A stretch of DNA of 32,137 nucleotides. Source: an uncultured Treponema sp. (GTDB taxonomy: Bacteria; Spirochaetota; Spirochaetia; Treponematales; Treponemataceae). The stretch lies in contig CAMNDY010000023.1 of NCBI GenBank assembly GCA_946535985.1, forward strand, positions 1 to 32,137. Direction: 5' to 3'. Numbering within the stretch: position 1 is the first letter of the stretch; every line of letters starts with the position of its first letter. This document shows, piece after piece, positions 21,023 to 29,149 of this stretch. The position numbers and the translations under genes were made by a program. Below the pieces are notes generated by a model. It worked only from the letters and a program-made list of their open reading frames with translations. It was not told the origin of the DNA and ran no database searches.

Positions 21023-21367
21023 TTATTTTTCTCCTCTCTCCAGGCTTTCTATTACATGTTCTATGGAGGTTATAAATTCAGATAATTTTCCAAGATTTTC
21101 GTGAACAATAGAACGGTAAAAAACCTGGGTTCCTTCTTTTCTGGTTGCAACCAGACCATAATCCTTAAGGACTTTTAAGTGATGAGAAATTGCAGGACGT
21201 GAAAGACTGTAATTTTCTGTAATTTCGGTAACGTTCATTCCCCTTTCCCCGTGGGCGGCAATGTCTAAAATCATCTGCTGGCGGATTTCATCACCAAGGG
21301 CAATAAACAAGGGTAAGCAGGAATGTAGGATTTCTTTTGTGTTTTTTAATTCTTCTATTGGAATCAT
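21023..21367 (-). CDS. ArsR-family winged-helix regulator of the RND operon
   Basis: A 114-residue ArsR/SmtB-type regulator: LFIALGDEIRQQMILDIAAH opening helix, recognition region VTEITENYSLSRPAISHHLK followed by VLKDYGLVATRKEGTQVFYR. The metal-binding ELCVCDL-type Cys pair of classic ArsR is absent, so it probably senses something other than arsenite. It is divergent from the RND/LolA-like/barrel operon, with a 34-bp palindrome between them. Ribosome binding at the ATG is weak. The downstream ORF is the truncated methyltransferase. Confidence 0.85.
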   Translation of the reverse strand: MIPIEELKNTKEILHSCLPLFIALGDEIRQQMILDIAAHGERGMNVTEITENYSLSRPAISHHLKVLKDYGLVATRKEGTQVFYRSIVHENLGKLSEFITSIEHVIESLERGEK

Positions 21368-21385
21368 ATCTTTACTCTTATCTGA

Positions 21386-21414
21386 ATAATAAATTAACGC
21401 ATAAAATTTGTCAA
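21386..21414 (-). promoter_or_regulatory. Promoter of the ArsR-family gene
   Basis: Minus strand: perfect -35 TTGACA (21409-21414), 17-bp spacer, -10 TATTAT (21386-21391). Confidence 0.6.
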
Positions 21415-21432
21415 AAAAATTTATGAATTCTA

Positions 21433-21461
21433 TTGACTATTATCAGCCACATTATTATATT
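21433..21461 (+). promoter_or_regulatory. Promoter of the RND export operon
   Basis: -35 TTGACT (21433-21438), 17-bp spacer, -10 TATATT (21456-21461). The predicted start near 21468-21469 is at the edge of the palindrome. Confidence 0.6.
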
Positions 21462-21469
21462 TGTCAATA

Positions 21470-21503
21470 TGTTTATACGTTTAAGTATTTAAACGTATAA
21501 ACA
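21470..21503. promoter_or_regulatory. 34-bp perfect palindrome, candidate ArsR operator
   Basis: Two 15-bp arms (TGTTTATACGTTTAA and its exact reverse complement) around GTAT. It lies right at the predicted start of the RND transcript, where binding of a dimeric winged-helix protein would block transcription; it could also act as an mRNA hairpin. Confidence 0.65.
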
Positions 21504-21565
21504 AATAAACCATTGCTAAAGTATTTGAACCCTGTTCAAATTATAATTTTTTGGAGGAAACTTTA

Positions 21566-24439
21566 ATGAAGTTTGCTAAAGCATTTTTTAAGAAACCCTG
21601 GCTTATAATTACCATATGCCTGATAATTACAGGCTTTCTGGGCTTCTTTATTAAAGACTTGCAGATAGATAATTCTGTTCGTCAATTCTTACCTCAAAAG
21701 GATGCTTCTTATAGTCGCCTTACACAAACAGAAGAGCAATTTGGAAGCATGATGGTCATTGGAGTCAGTCTTGAAGCCAAAAGTGGTTCCATTTTAACTC
21801 CTGAATACATAGACGTAATCAGAAAAATTTCTGATCGCGCCCTGGAGCTCCACGATGTTGATGGAGTAGATTCCCTTACCCACATCGATTTTGTATGTGA
21901 ATCTGATGGTTCAATTTCTGCCAGTCAGCTTATTCCAGACGATTACACAGGAAGTCAGGAAGATATAATTCAGCTTGAAAAACGCCTTACAGAATGGAGT
22001 GATATGTACAACCGGGTTATCATCAATGATGACAATACCGCATGTCAAATGCAGATTACACTTGCCAATTATGATAAGGATTATGAAAAGGAATTGGCAG
22101 CTTCTAATGGCAAAACAAAAATTCGTTCAGAGGCCGAATTCCAGGAAGATACATTAAATCTTGTACAGAATATTGTAAAAGAAGAAGTTCAGGGTCACGA
22201 CCTGGATTATAAGATTTTTGGAAACCCTGTTGTAGTTCAGAATGCAAGACTCTTTATGCTTTCTGATTTATGCAGACTTATTCCTTTTGTAATTGTTGTA
22301 GTTCTTCTTTCCCTTTACTTCAGCTTTAAGACTTTGGACGGAACCCTCCTTCCACTTATTACAGTTGTTATGGCAACAATCTGGTCTATGGGACTTATGG
22401 CTCTTATGGGAATTACCTTTACCCTGGTTTCTTCGGTTATTCCTGTTGCCCTGATTGCGGTAGGTTCTGCTTACGGTATTCATGTTATGACCCACTACTA
22501 TGTAGCCCTTGATCTAAGCGCAAAGGAACTTACAAAAGAAAGCTATCAGGAAGCTGTTTTTGCAGGACTTCATGAAGTAATGTCTGCCGTTCTGCTCGCC
22601 GGAGTTACAACAATCGTTGGTTTCATTTCTCTTGTATCAAGCCCAATTGCTCCTCTTCACAGCTTTGCAGTATTTACAGCCATTGGTGTTGCAATTTCTC
22701 TTTTACTGGCAATCACCTTTATTCCTGCCCTGCTTTTACAAAAGGACTTTAAAAAGGTTCAGGCTCATTTAATTAAGAAAAGCAAGCTTGAAGAAAAACT
22801 TAAAGAAAAGCTGGAAAGGGCTGCCCGCTTCCGTGGTGCAAAAACTGCCGAAGAAGCAAGCGGAAATACCATGTACAATATTTACCGTTTCTTCTGCGGT
22901 TCAAAACCCCGTTTAATAATTTTTATGATTGTTATTACCCTCTTCTCTGTAATAGGAATCAGAAAACTTCACATAGATACTTCTTTAGTAAACTACTTCC
23001 CTGCCAGCTGTAAAATGCGAAAAGATATTGATTATGTTGACAAGGAGTTTGCAGGTACTAACAGCGTTTATCTGAACATTAAGGGACCAGAAAAAGGTTC
23101 CCTTACAAATCCTGAAATTCTTAAGGCTGCTGATGATTTACAGGATTACTTAAAATCAGAATTCCCTGATGTTGGTAAGGTGGTTTCCTTTACAGATTTT
23201 ATTAAGAGAATTAATCAAGTTTGGCACGTTCCTGCCACTGCCGCAGATGCTTCGCAAAGTGGAGCTTTGAGTGCGGAGGCTTCCATTTCTGAAAATGAAG
23301 CAGCCTTCTCCGGCGACCTTTCTGACGAGGCCGGCTTTACAGACGACTTTGACAGCTTTGACGATTTTGGTGACTTCGGAGATTTTGGAGACTTTGGTGA
23401 TTCCGACGATTCTGATGCGGCTGGCGATTCCGCCACTTCTACTGCTTCTAGCGATGAAACCAGCATGGACTCATGGACCGACCCTAACCTTTACTACGCA
23501 GAAAACTTAAGCAAAACTCTTACTACTGCAGAAGTGCTGGAACTTTTGAACAATGCTTATGTTGCGGCAGGGGGACCTCAGGCAAATGTAGAAGACATTG
23601 TTACAGAACTCGAAAAAAGCATGAACTACAATGGAATGGCCTATTACGAAATTCCATATGATCCTGCTAAGTATCCGGTTGCAAGCAGAGAAGAACTTTC
23701 GGGAGTTGTTCAGGGATACCTTACCCTTCTTTCCGGTTCTCTTGGTCGTTTCGTTGACGATGAAATGAGTCCACAGGTTATGCGTATGACCGTTCAGTTA
23801 AGAAATCACTCTACCCAGACAACAGGAGAAATTATAAAGGCCGCAGAAAACTTTGCAGCAAAACACTTCCCTGAAGGCTACACCATCGAAGCAACCGGTA
23901 CCGGCGAAATGGAATACCGCATTACAGATATGATTGTTTCAAGCCAGATTACTTCCCTTCTTATTTCTTTGGGCAGTGTATTCATCATTATAGCCATAGG
24001 ATTTAGAAGTGGTTGGGCAGGTGCTCTTGGTGCAGTTCCTCTAATCTTTACTATTTTACTAAATTACATGGTTATGGGTTTTGCAGGAATTAACCTTGAC
24101 CTTGTAACCAGCATTATAGGTTCAGTTGCAGTTGGCGTTGGAATTGATTACACAATTCACTTCCTTACTACGTATAAAGAGGAAAGAGAAAAAACTGATG
24201 ATCTGGAAGAAGTAACAAGAATGACCTTCCGCAAGAGCGGACACGGAATTCTGGCAAATGCACTTGCAGTAGGCTTCGGCTTCCTTGTTCTCTGCTTCTC
24301 TAAATTCGTGGTTCTTCGCTACATAGGTTTACTGGTAGCAATCGTAATGTTTACTTCAAGCTTCCTTGCCATGACTATCATTCCGGGTTTCTTGAATGTA
24401 CTCGAACCAAAATTTATTTCTAAAAAAGCAAAAAAATAA
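21566..24439 (+). CDS. RND-superfamily (MMPL/HAE3-like) exporter with an acidic low-complexity insert
   Basis: A 957-residue inner-membrane protein made of two RND halves. TM1 is at about 11-29; the cluster at about 236-390 contains VALIAVGSAYGIHVMTHYY (294-312), the sterol-sensing/MMPL-like segment; the second half starts with a TM at about 448-465 and repeats the pattern late (VAVGVGIDYTIHF). Such pumps move lipids or hydrophobic molecules, driven by protons. The second periplasmic domain carries an insert (about 558-637) rich in Asp, Ser and Phe with repeated DFG units (about 593-612). The start is the ATG with GGAGG upstream (21566). It is first in an operon with LolA-like and barrel proteins, which suggests lipid export to the outer membrane. 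Confidence 0.85.
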   Translation: MKFAKAFFKKPWLIITICLIITGFLGFFIKDLQIDNSVRQFLPQKDASYSRLTQTEEQFGSMMVIGVSLEAKSGSILTPEYIDVIRKISDRALELHDVDGVDSLTHIDFVCESDGSISASQLIPDDYTGSQEDIIQLEKRLTEWSDMYNRVIINDDNTACQMQITLANYDKDYEKELAASNGKTKIRSEAEFQEDTLNLVQNIVKEEVQGHDLDYKIFGNPVVVQNARLFMLSDLCRLIPFVIVVVLLSLYFSFKTLDGTLLPLITVVMATIWSMGLMALMGITFTLVSSVIPVALIAVGSAYGIHVMTHYYVALDLSAKELTKESYQEAVFAGLHEVMSAVLLAGVTTIVGFISLVSSPIAPLHSFAVFTAIGVAISLLLAITFIPALLLQKDFKKVQAHLIKKSKLEEKLKEKLERAARFRGAKTAEEASGNTMYNIYRFFCGSKPRLIIFMIVITLFSVIGIRKLHIDTSLVNYFPASCKMRKDIDYVDKEFAGTNSVYLNIKGPEKGSLTNPEILKAADDLQDYLKSEFPDVGKVVSFTDFIKRINQVWHVPATAADASQSGALSAEASISENEAAFSGDLSDEAGFTDDFDSFDDFGDFGDFGDFGDSDDSDAAGDSATSTASSDETSMDSWTDPNLYYAENLSKTLTTAEVLELLNNAYVAAGGPQANVEDIVTELEKSMNYNGMAYYEIPYDPAKYPVASREELSGVVQGYLTLLSGSLGRFVDDEMSPQVMRMTVQLRNHSTQTTGEIIKAAENFAAKHFPEGYTIEATGTGEMEYRITDMIVSSQITSLLISLGSVFIIIAIGFRSGWAGALGAVPLIFTILLNYMVMGFAGINLDLVTSIIGSVAVGVGIDYTIHFLTTYKEEREKTDDLEEVTRMTFRKSGHGILANALAVGFGFLVLCFSKFVVLRYIGLLVAIVMFTSSFLAMTIIPGFLNVLEPKFISKKAKK

Positions 24440-24461
24440 ATCAATTTACAGGAGATATAAA

Positions 24462-25253
24462 ATGAAAAAAACACAAAAAATTACAATTATGATTGCAGCA
24501 CTTGCTGCCTTGAACAGCTTTGCCTTTGCCGACCAGAAAGGCAATGAAATTATGGAAAAGGTTGCAGACTTTAAAAAACCATCTTATTCAAGAAGCCAGG
24601 TAATTATGACTCTGGAAGATAAGAATGGAAATAAAGAAGCCCGTCAGATTATTGAGTATGGAAAAGAAGCAGACGGAAAAACTTACGTTGTTATGGACTT
24701 TAAAGGTCCAGCCTCTGTAAAAGATACCCGCTTCCTTCAAATTACAAACGACAAGGGAGCTGATGATAAGTTCATTTATCTTCCAGCTTTAAAATCTGTT
24801 CGCCGTGTTAATTCAAGTGAAGGTTCAAAATCTTTTATGGGATCGGATGCAACTTATGATGATCTTTCTACCAGAGATGTTAGCGAAGACGAACATCAGT
24901 ATCTGCGGGAGGAGTCTTACACTGTGGAAGGTGGAACAAGTTACAACTGCTATGTTATTAAAGAAATCCCTCTGGATAAAAAAGGAACTCAATACAACTA
25001 CCGTATGGTTTGGGTAGACAAACAGTCAATGTACCCGGTTCATACAGAAATGTACGATAAGAACGATAAACTCGTAAAAGTTCTGGAAGTATTAAAAATA
25101 GAAGATCACTCTGGTTATGCAACTCCTATGGAAAACAAACTTACAAATGTTCAGACAGGTCACAGCACAAGTTTAAGAATTCTTAAGATTGAAGTTGATC
25201 AGCCTTTACCAGAAAGAGTATTCACACAGGCCTTCTTAACAACAGGAAAATAA
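24462..25253 (+). CDS. LolA-like outer-membrane lipoprotein-sorting protein
   Basis: A 263-residue periplasmic protein: signal peptide (MKKTQKITIMIAALAALNSF, cleavage near AFA-D), then a LolA/LolB-like half-barrel pattern: NEIMEKVADFKKPSYSRSQV, MTLEDKNG, IEYGKEADGKTYVVMDFKGP, DKFIYLPALKSVRRVN and SFMGSDATYDDLSTRDV. The last two motifs are typical of the 'outer membrane lipoprotein-sorting protein' family that accompanies RND/MMPL exporters. It probably ferries lipid between the exporter and the outer membrane. GGAG precedes the ATG, 22 bp after the RND gene. Confidence 0.85.
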   Translation: MKKTQKITIMIAALAALNSFAFADQKGNEIMEKVADFKKPSYSRSQVIMTLEDKNGNKEARQIIEYGKEADGKTYVVMDFKGPASVKDTRFLQITNDKGADDKFIYLPALKSVRRVNSSEGSKSFMGSDATYDDLSTRDVSEDEHQYLREESYTVEGGTSYNCYVIKEIPLDKKGTQYNYRMVWVDKQSMYPVHTEMYDKNDKLVKVLEVLKIEDHSGYATPMENKLTNVQTGHSTSLRILKIEVDQPLPERVFTQAFLTTGK

Positions 25254-25265
25254 AGGAAGCATATT

Positions 25266-26945
25266 ATGAAAGAAAATAAATTTTTACTTTGTGCAGCACT
25301 TCTTACTTTATGCGCATCACTTGGCTTTGCCCAGGAAATTGATGATTTTGATTCTTTCGATTCTTTTTCTGAAGATTCATCATCTTCTTCTCCAGTTAGT
25401 TTAAGTGGAAGCAGCAGTCTGGACCTTCGCGCCTACACAGATTCTGATTCTGCTCAAGATACAGAAATTGAGGCAAGTCCTTCTGCAGCCCTAAACCTTA
25501 ATTACAGCGGAAATAAATCTGACTTTACCCTTTCCCTTAAGGTAGACGAAGACACTATTAAAAATCATCCGGAAGATGTAATTGATGAAATGGTTCTTCG
25601 TGCTTACTTTGGAAACTTTATGCTGGAAGGCGGTAAGATGAAGCTGGTCTGGGGCAAGGGGGACAAGCTTCACGTTATCGATAATTTTAATGCAGACGAT
25701 TATTCAGACTTTATCATCCCTGATTATCTGGACCGCCGAATAAGCACACCAATGGTTAGGGGCGTCTACTCGCTGCCTTTTGCAAACATGAATCTTGAAG
25801 CCGTATATACACCATTTCTGCCTGTAGACCGCTTCTCTACAAGCGGAAGGTGGACACCTGCTCAAGTAGCTAATCTTACTTCTACAGTGAAGGATTATGC
25901 AAAAAGTTATCTTTCCGTAACAATCTTAAATCTGGAATCTGCCCGTATGGAAGCCCAGACTGCACAAAGCTTAAAAGAAGCTGCCTACGCTGGTGGCTCT
26001 AGTCCCGATACAGACAGCAATGAATACAAGGCACTTTCAAATCTTATTCAGACAGCATATGCAAATGGTAACATTTCCTATACAAGTGAAGAAGTACTGG
26101 CCTACTGTTCAGACAATGGCCTGGCCCCAACAAACACAACTTACCAGCAGATGGCAGTTGCCGCCATTCTTGCAGAAAAGTATGAAGAATATCTTACAGA
26201 AAATTTAGTTCAGGCTAACACTGCCTATAATCTTGCCCTTTCAAACGCAAGTCTTCTTTCTGCAGATTCGTCAGTTCTTTATCCTGATTTGTGGACTTTA
26301 AAATATGGTCAGTTTGGTACACGCGCAACCTGGACAATGGGACAGGTAGATTTGGGCTTAAGCTACTATAACGGCTGGTTTAAGCAGCCAAGTATAAATG
26401 GAGATAAAATCTATTCCTGCATTTCAAACTATATGCAAAACGGATATATAAACGAAAGCGACAAATTCCTAAGCTACGACAAAAAGCAGACCTTTGGACT
26501 TGAAGCTTCAACTGTTCTCTGGCACTTCAATCTTAGAGGTGAATTTGCCTACAACCTTACAGATGATATAGAAGGCAATGATCCCTGGGTTCAGAATAAT
26601 TCTATTGCCTGGCTTGGCGGTTTTGATATAGATTTACCTTTCTGGAATGCAAATCTTAATGTTCAGGAATATGGAAGCTATACCTTAAAAGAAGACTCTG
26701 ACAATAAGCTTGTCTGCAATTTTACAACAGCCTTTATGAACGACAAAATTCTTCCGGAAGTAACCCTTCTTTATGGAATAGAAAAAGGCGACCTTGTTTT
26801 ACTGCCAAAAATTACAATCAAGCCTGACCAGAACCTGAGCCTGACTGCCAGCGGAATGTGGATTCACTGCAAAGATGACCAGAGTGAGTTCGCCACCTGG
26901 AAGGACAATTCCTTTGTAAGTCTTGGCGCCCAATACTGCTTCTAA
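25266..26945 (+). CDS. Outer-membrane beta-barrel partner of the RND exporter (DUF1302-like)
   Basis: A 559-residue protein with a signal peptide (MKENKFLLCAALLTLCASLG, cleavage near GFA-Q), a short acidic N-terminal stretch (IDDFDSFDSFSEDSSSSS), and then a barrel pattern ending in an aromatic residue (LGAQYCF). MVLRAYFGNFMLEGGKMKLVWGKGD and VIDNFNADDYSDF resemble the DUF1302/porin-like outer-membrane proteins found with RND exporters. A helical, Ala-rich insert is seen at about 200-320. It follows the LolA-like gene by 12 bp, third in the operon. Probably outer-membrane component; transported molecule unknown. Confidence 0.7.
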   Translation: MKENKFLLCAALLTLCASLGFAQEIDDFDSFDSFSEDSSSSSPVSLSGSSSLDLRAYTDSDSAQDTEIEASPSAALNLNYSGNKSDFTLSLKVDEDTIKNHPEDVIDEMVLRAYFGNFMLEGGKMKLVWGKGDKLHVIDNFNADDYSDFIIPDYLDRRISTPMVRGVYSLPFANMNLEAVYTPFLPVDRFSTSGRWTPAQVANLTSTVKDYAKSYLSVTILNLESARMEAQTAQSLKEAAYAGGSSPDTDSNEYKALSNLIQTAYANGNISYTSEEVLAYCSDNGLAPTNTTYQQMAVAAILAEKYEEYLTENLVQANTAYNLALSNASLLSADSSVLYPDLWTLKYGQFGTRATWTMGQVDLGLSYYNGWFKQPSINGDKIYSCISNYMQNGYINESDKFLSYDKKQTFGLEASTVLWHFNLRGEFAYNLTDDIEGNDPWVQNNSIAWLGGFDIDLPFWNANLNVQEYGSYTLKEDSDNKLVCNFTTAFMNDKILPEVTLLYGIEKGDLVLLPKITIKPDQNLSLTASGMWIHCKDDQSEFATWKDNSFVSLGAQYCF

Positions 26946-26957
26946 AAAGTTATTAAA

Positions 26958-26997
26958 CAATATCCTTTGAACTATTGCTTTAGGTCATAGGATATTG
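26958..26997 (+). terminator. Weak terminator-like stem-loop after the RND operon
   Basis: CAATATCCT (26958-26966) and AGGATATTG (26989-26997) can form a 9-bp stem around a 22-nt loop, 13 bp after the barrel gene stops. The following run is CTTATAT rather than a clean T tract, so its termination strength is doubtful. Confidence 0.4.
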
Positions 26998-27045
26998 CTT
27001 ATATAGAATGTTTTGTAAACAGAAAAGGAATATATTAGATGAAGA

Positions 27046-27543
27046 TTAGGAACTTATTGAAAACAAAGCAACAAGTAATCCTATGAGCGCACAGGAAGGA
27101 AGGCCTATTAAGGTTCCGATGCAGCTTTGCTTTATATGAAAAAGATAATCCTTGTATTCCTTCATGTCTTCTGTGCCGGGAATGCACATTCGTTTTGAAT
27201 GGCAGAACCATAAGCAATCAATAATTAATGCATCAAACCAGGCAATTGAAAGCCAGATTATATATGAAGATATAAAACCTTCAAAAAATGTTTCTGCATG
27301 ATTTATTTTTTTTAGCACCAGCACAGAAAGAATTACTAAAACAATTACTCCAAGACATTTGCGGATAATATCCTTTGCAGTAAATCTTTTTTTGGTGTTT
27401 TCTATAAGTCCCAGTTCAACACATCGCTTTCTGATTGCAGGAGGATAATCGCTGATAACTCCCAAAGGATTTTTTGCGTCCATCGGTACAACTACCAGAG
27501 CAAATAACCCCATTGCTATAAGACATTCAATCAAAAGTATCAT
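27046..27543 (-). CDS. Polytopic membrane protein of unknown function
   Basis: A 165-residue integral membrane protein with about four hydrophobic segments: about 2-20, 66-82, 91-110 and 140-161. Between the first two lies a conserved-looking cytoplasmic stretch (MDAKNPLGVISDYPPAIRKR) and before the last segment SKRMCIPGTEDMKEYKDYLF. Proteins with these motifs occur widely in gut Firmicutes and Bacteroides as uncharacterised proteins. GAGG lies before the ATG. It is a single-gene unit with its own promoter (27591-27619). Confidence 0.65.
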   Translation of the reverse strand: MILLIECLIAMGLFALVVVPMDAKNPLGVISDYPPAIRKRCVELGLIENTKKRFTAKDIIRKCLGVIVLVILSVLVLKKINHAETFFEGFISSYIIWLSIAWFDALIIDCLWFCHSKRMCIPGTEDMKEYKDYLFHIKQSCIGTLIGLPSCALIGLLVALFSISS

Positions 27544-27571
27544 TTTCTTCTTCCTCTGTTATAGTTTTTGT

Positions 27572-27619
27572 GTTAGTCTTAACTAACTTTAGTATAATAC
27601 TGACTTAAATCTTATGCAA
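27572..27619 (-). promoter_or_regulatory. Promoter and dyad upstream of the membrane-protein gene
   Basis: Minus strand: -35 TTGCAT (27614-27619), 17-bp spacer, -10 TATACT (27591-27596). Just downstream lies the dyad GTTAGT-TAAG-ACTAAC (27572-27587, minus-strand reading), a possible operator at about the start site. Confidence 0.4.
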
Positions 27620-27670
27620 GCAAGCTGGTGTTCTGCAATTTTGCTAAAAAATCACATTCATCAAGGAATT

Positions 27671-28225
27671 TTATTTTGCAAACGGGCATCTTGCGCCAAT
27701 GCACTGGCTGTTTTTTGAAGAATGGATGCAGACAATTTCACTGCTTTCCATTTCAATTCCAAAATGTTCTTTTACAAAATCAATGGCACTTAGGATTGCA
27801 AGATAAGAATCTCGTTTACAGCAGCGGGGGCCTCCGATTTTTCCGATTGCTTCCAGAGCCCGGGAAGTCATTAAAATGGTTTGTCCCCAGGATTCTTGAG
27901 TAAGAGGGCTTGCTTTTAGAATGATAGAAACAAACATTCCCGTACTTATTCCAGCCCCACAGGCACCCCAATATCCGCAAGCCCCACCGGGAACGCTCTT
28001 TGTCCTGTTCTGCATTTCCTTTAAGGCTTCTTCAAGATTTACCTGGCCGCCCGCATTTTTAAAAGCTGTAAGCAGGGCAGCACCAACCATAAAGTGATGC
28101 TCCGGTCCATGCATGTGACAAAAAGGCTCTGCCATCATTATACGGATTATTTTCACCGGATTTTTTGATTGAGTTTTCAAACAGATAGAAAAAATTGTTT
28201 CAAAGGTATTGGTATCTTCATTCAT
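27671..28225 (-). CDS. DUF5714-family protein
   Basis: A 184-residue soluble protein of the DUF5714 type: CHMHGPEHHFMVGAALLTAF, then NRTKSVPGGACGYWGACGAG and ISTGMFVSIIL, then GGPRCCKRDSYLAI and a C-terminal CIHSSKNSQCIGARCPF. The many Cys, His and Gly around the HGPEHH and GACGYWGACG motifs suggest metal or cluster binding. The catalytic role is unknown. GAGG lies before the ATG. It is third in the ArsR, C_GCAxxG_C_C, DUF5714 operon. Confidence 0.8.
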   Translation of the reverse strand: MNEDTNTFETIFSICLKTQSKNPVKIIRIMMAEPFCHMHGPEHHFMVGAALLTAFKNAGGQVNLEEALKEMQNRTKSVPGGACGYWGACGAGISTGMFVSIILKASPLTQESWGQTILMTSRALEAIGKIGGPRCCKRDSYLAILSAIDFVKEHFGIEMESSEIVCIHSSKNSQCIGARCPFAK

Positions 28226-28237
28226 TGCTTTTCCTCT

Positions 28238-28684
28238 TTATTGTTGATTTTCCCGGATTATTTCTTCAACTACTTCAACAGCGGCAGCAACCATCTTTGG
28301 GCAGAACTCTGTGAAGAGTTTATTATCGCGGCAATATTGAACGCCTTTTTCTGTAGACACATCGCAACCTAATAAATCATTACAGATGTAAGAGCCGTAT
28401 TTTTCTTTGAAGCGGTTCATCATTAAATCATTTACTTTATTCGAAAGCTGGCGGCCTTCTGTATCAGAGGCAGCTTTCTGACCATACAGCAATCCTAAAA
28501 CCATCAGGGCTCCAGTCACTGCTCCACAAACTTCCCCTTTTCGCATACCGCTTCCAAAACAGCTTCCAAGTCTAAAAGACTCTTCTTCTGTAATTCCACA
28601 CTCTTTGGCAAAAGCCGCTAGAACAGACTGAGAACAATGTAGTTTTTGCGAAAAATAATTTACTGCTTTTTCTTTGTGATTCAT
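28238..28684 (-). CDS. C_GCAxxG_C_C family redox-type protein
   Basis: A 148-residue protein of the C_GCAxxG_C_C family: CSQSVLAAFAKECGI, then GSCFGSGMRKGEVCGAVTGA and LMVLGLLYGQ, with Cys residues later (ICNDLLGCD, FCPKM). The Cys pattern is expected to bind a metal or cluster or to do redox chemistry; the activity is not established. The ATG at 28684 with GAGG upstream is preferred to the in-frame ATG at 28705, which would precede the ribosome-binding site. The DUF5714 gene begins 12 bp after its stop. Confidence 0.85.
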   Translation of the reverse strand: MNHKEKAVNYFSQKLHCSQSVLAAFAKECGITEEESFRLGSCFGSGMRKGEVCGAVTGALMVLGLLYGQKAASDTEGRQLSNKVNDLMMNRFKEKYGSYICNDLLGCDVSTEKGVQYCRDNKLFTEFCPKMVAAAVEVVEEIIRENQQ

Positions 28685-28712
28685 CGTGCAAACCTCTTTT
28701 ATCATTCAAAGT

Positions 28713-29024
28713 TTAACAGCAGCACTTTTCATCAGATTTTTTTGCAGGTGCAGCTTTACAGGTAAACTGTGAGACGGCACTTTTGAAATCAGAGAACTTT
28801 TTGCAGTTTATTGAATAATATGTCCACTTCCCTTCTTTTCGTGCATTAACAAGATTACATTCTGTAAGAATCTTCATGTGATGTGAAAGAGTTGGCTGAG
28901 TGATATTAAAAGCATCAAGAATTTTACAGGCACACAATTCTCCGCCTGTCAGCATTTTAATAATCTGAACGCGGTTTTCATCTCCCAAAGCCTTGCAGAT
29001 AAGAGCAATTTCTGATTCATTCAT
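28713..29024 (-). CDS. ArsR/SmtB-type thiol-metal sensor regulator
   Basis: A 103-residue winged-helix regulator: CKALGDENRVQIIKMLTGGE, LCACKILDAFNITQPTLSHH, MKILTECNLVNARKEGKWTY. ELCACKI (29-35) has the Cys-x-Cys of arsenite sensors (ELCVCDL in ArsR), and the C-terminus ends CCC (101-103) with further Cys at about 74 and 89, which could complete a thiol site. Probably it represses this operon and releases on binding a soft metal or metalloid. The ATG at 29024 is used because GAGG is 7 nt upstream; the ATG at 29036 is followed by the ribosome-binding site. Confidence 0.85.
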   Translation of the reverse strand: MNESEIALICKALGDENRVQIIKMLTGGELCACKILDAFNITQPTLSHHMKILTECNLVNARKEGKWTYYSINCKKFSDFKSAVSQFTCKAAPAKKSDEKCCC

Positions 29025-29047
29025 AGGAAACCTCATATTGATATTTA

Positions 29048-29088
29048 TCTATATGTCATATCATAAACGATACATAGATAATTGTCAA
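29048..29088 (-). promoter_or_regulatory. Promoter and dyad of the thiol-regulator operon
   Basis: Minus strand: consensus -35 TTGACA (29083-29088), 17-bp spacer, -10 TATGAT (29060-29065). ATCTATATGT (29048-29057) and ACATAGAT (29072-29079) form an imperfect dyad straddling the -10, a likely ArsR site. Confidence 0.6.
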
Positions 29089-29114
29089 TATGAAAAACTG
29101 CTTTGCCATTCCAA

Positions 29115-29143
29115 CTGACATCCTCCCCTTTTTACGCTATAAT
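29115..29143 (+). promoter_or_regulatory. Promoter giving a leaderless flavoprotein mRNA
   Basis: -35 CTGACA (29115-29120, 5 of 6), 17-bp spacer, perfect -10 TATAAT (29138-29143). Only 6 bp separate the -10 from the ATG at 29150, so the transcript should start on or beside the A of the ATG. Confidence 0.5.
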
Positions 29144-29149
29144 CAACAT

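Noticed and set aside
23215..23510. Open frames on both strands over the DFG-repeat part of the RND gene, with Ser/Pro/Lys-rich translations
   Set aside because: They arise from the tandem GAYTTYGG repeat in the real coding frame, which continues without a break on both sides.
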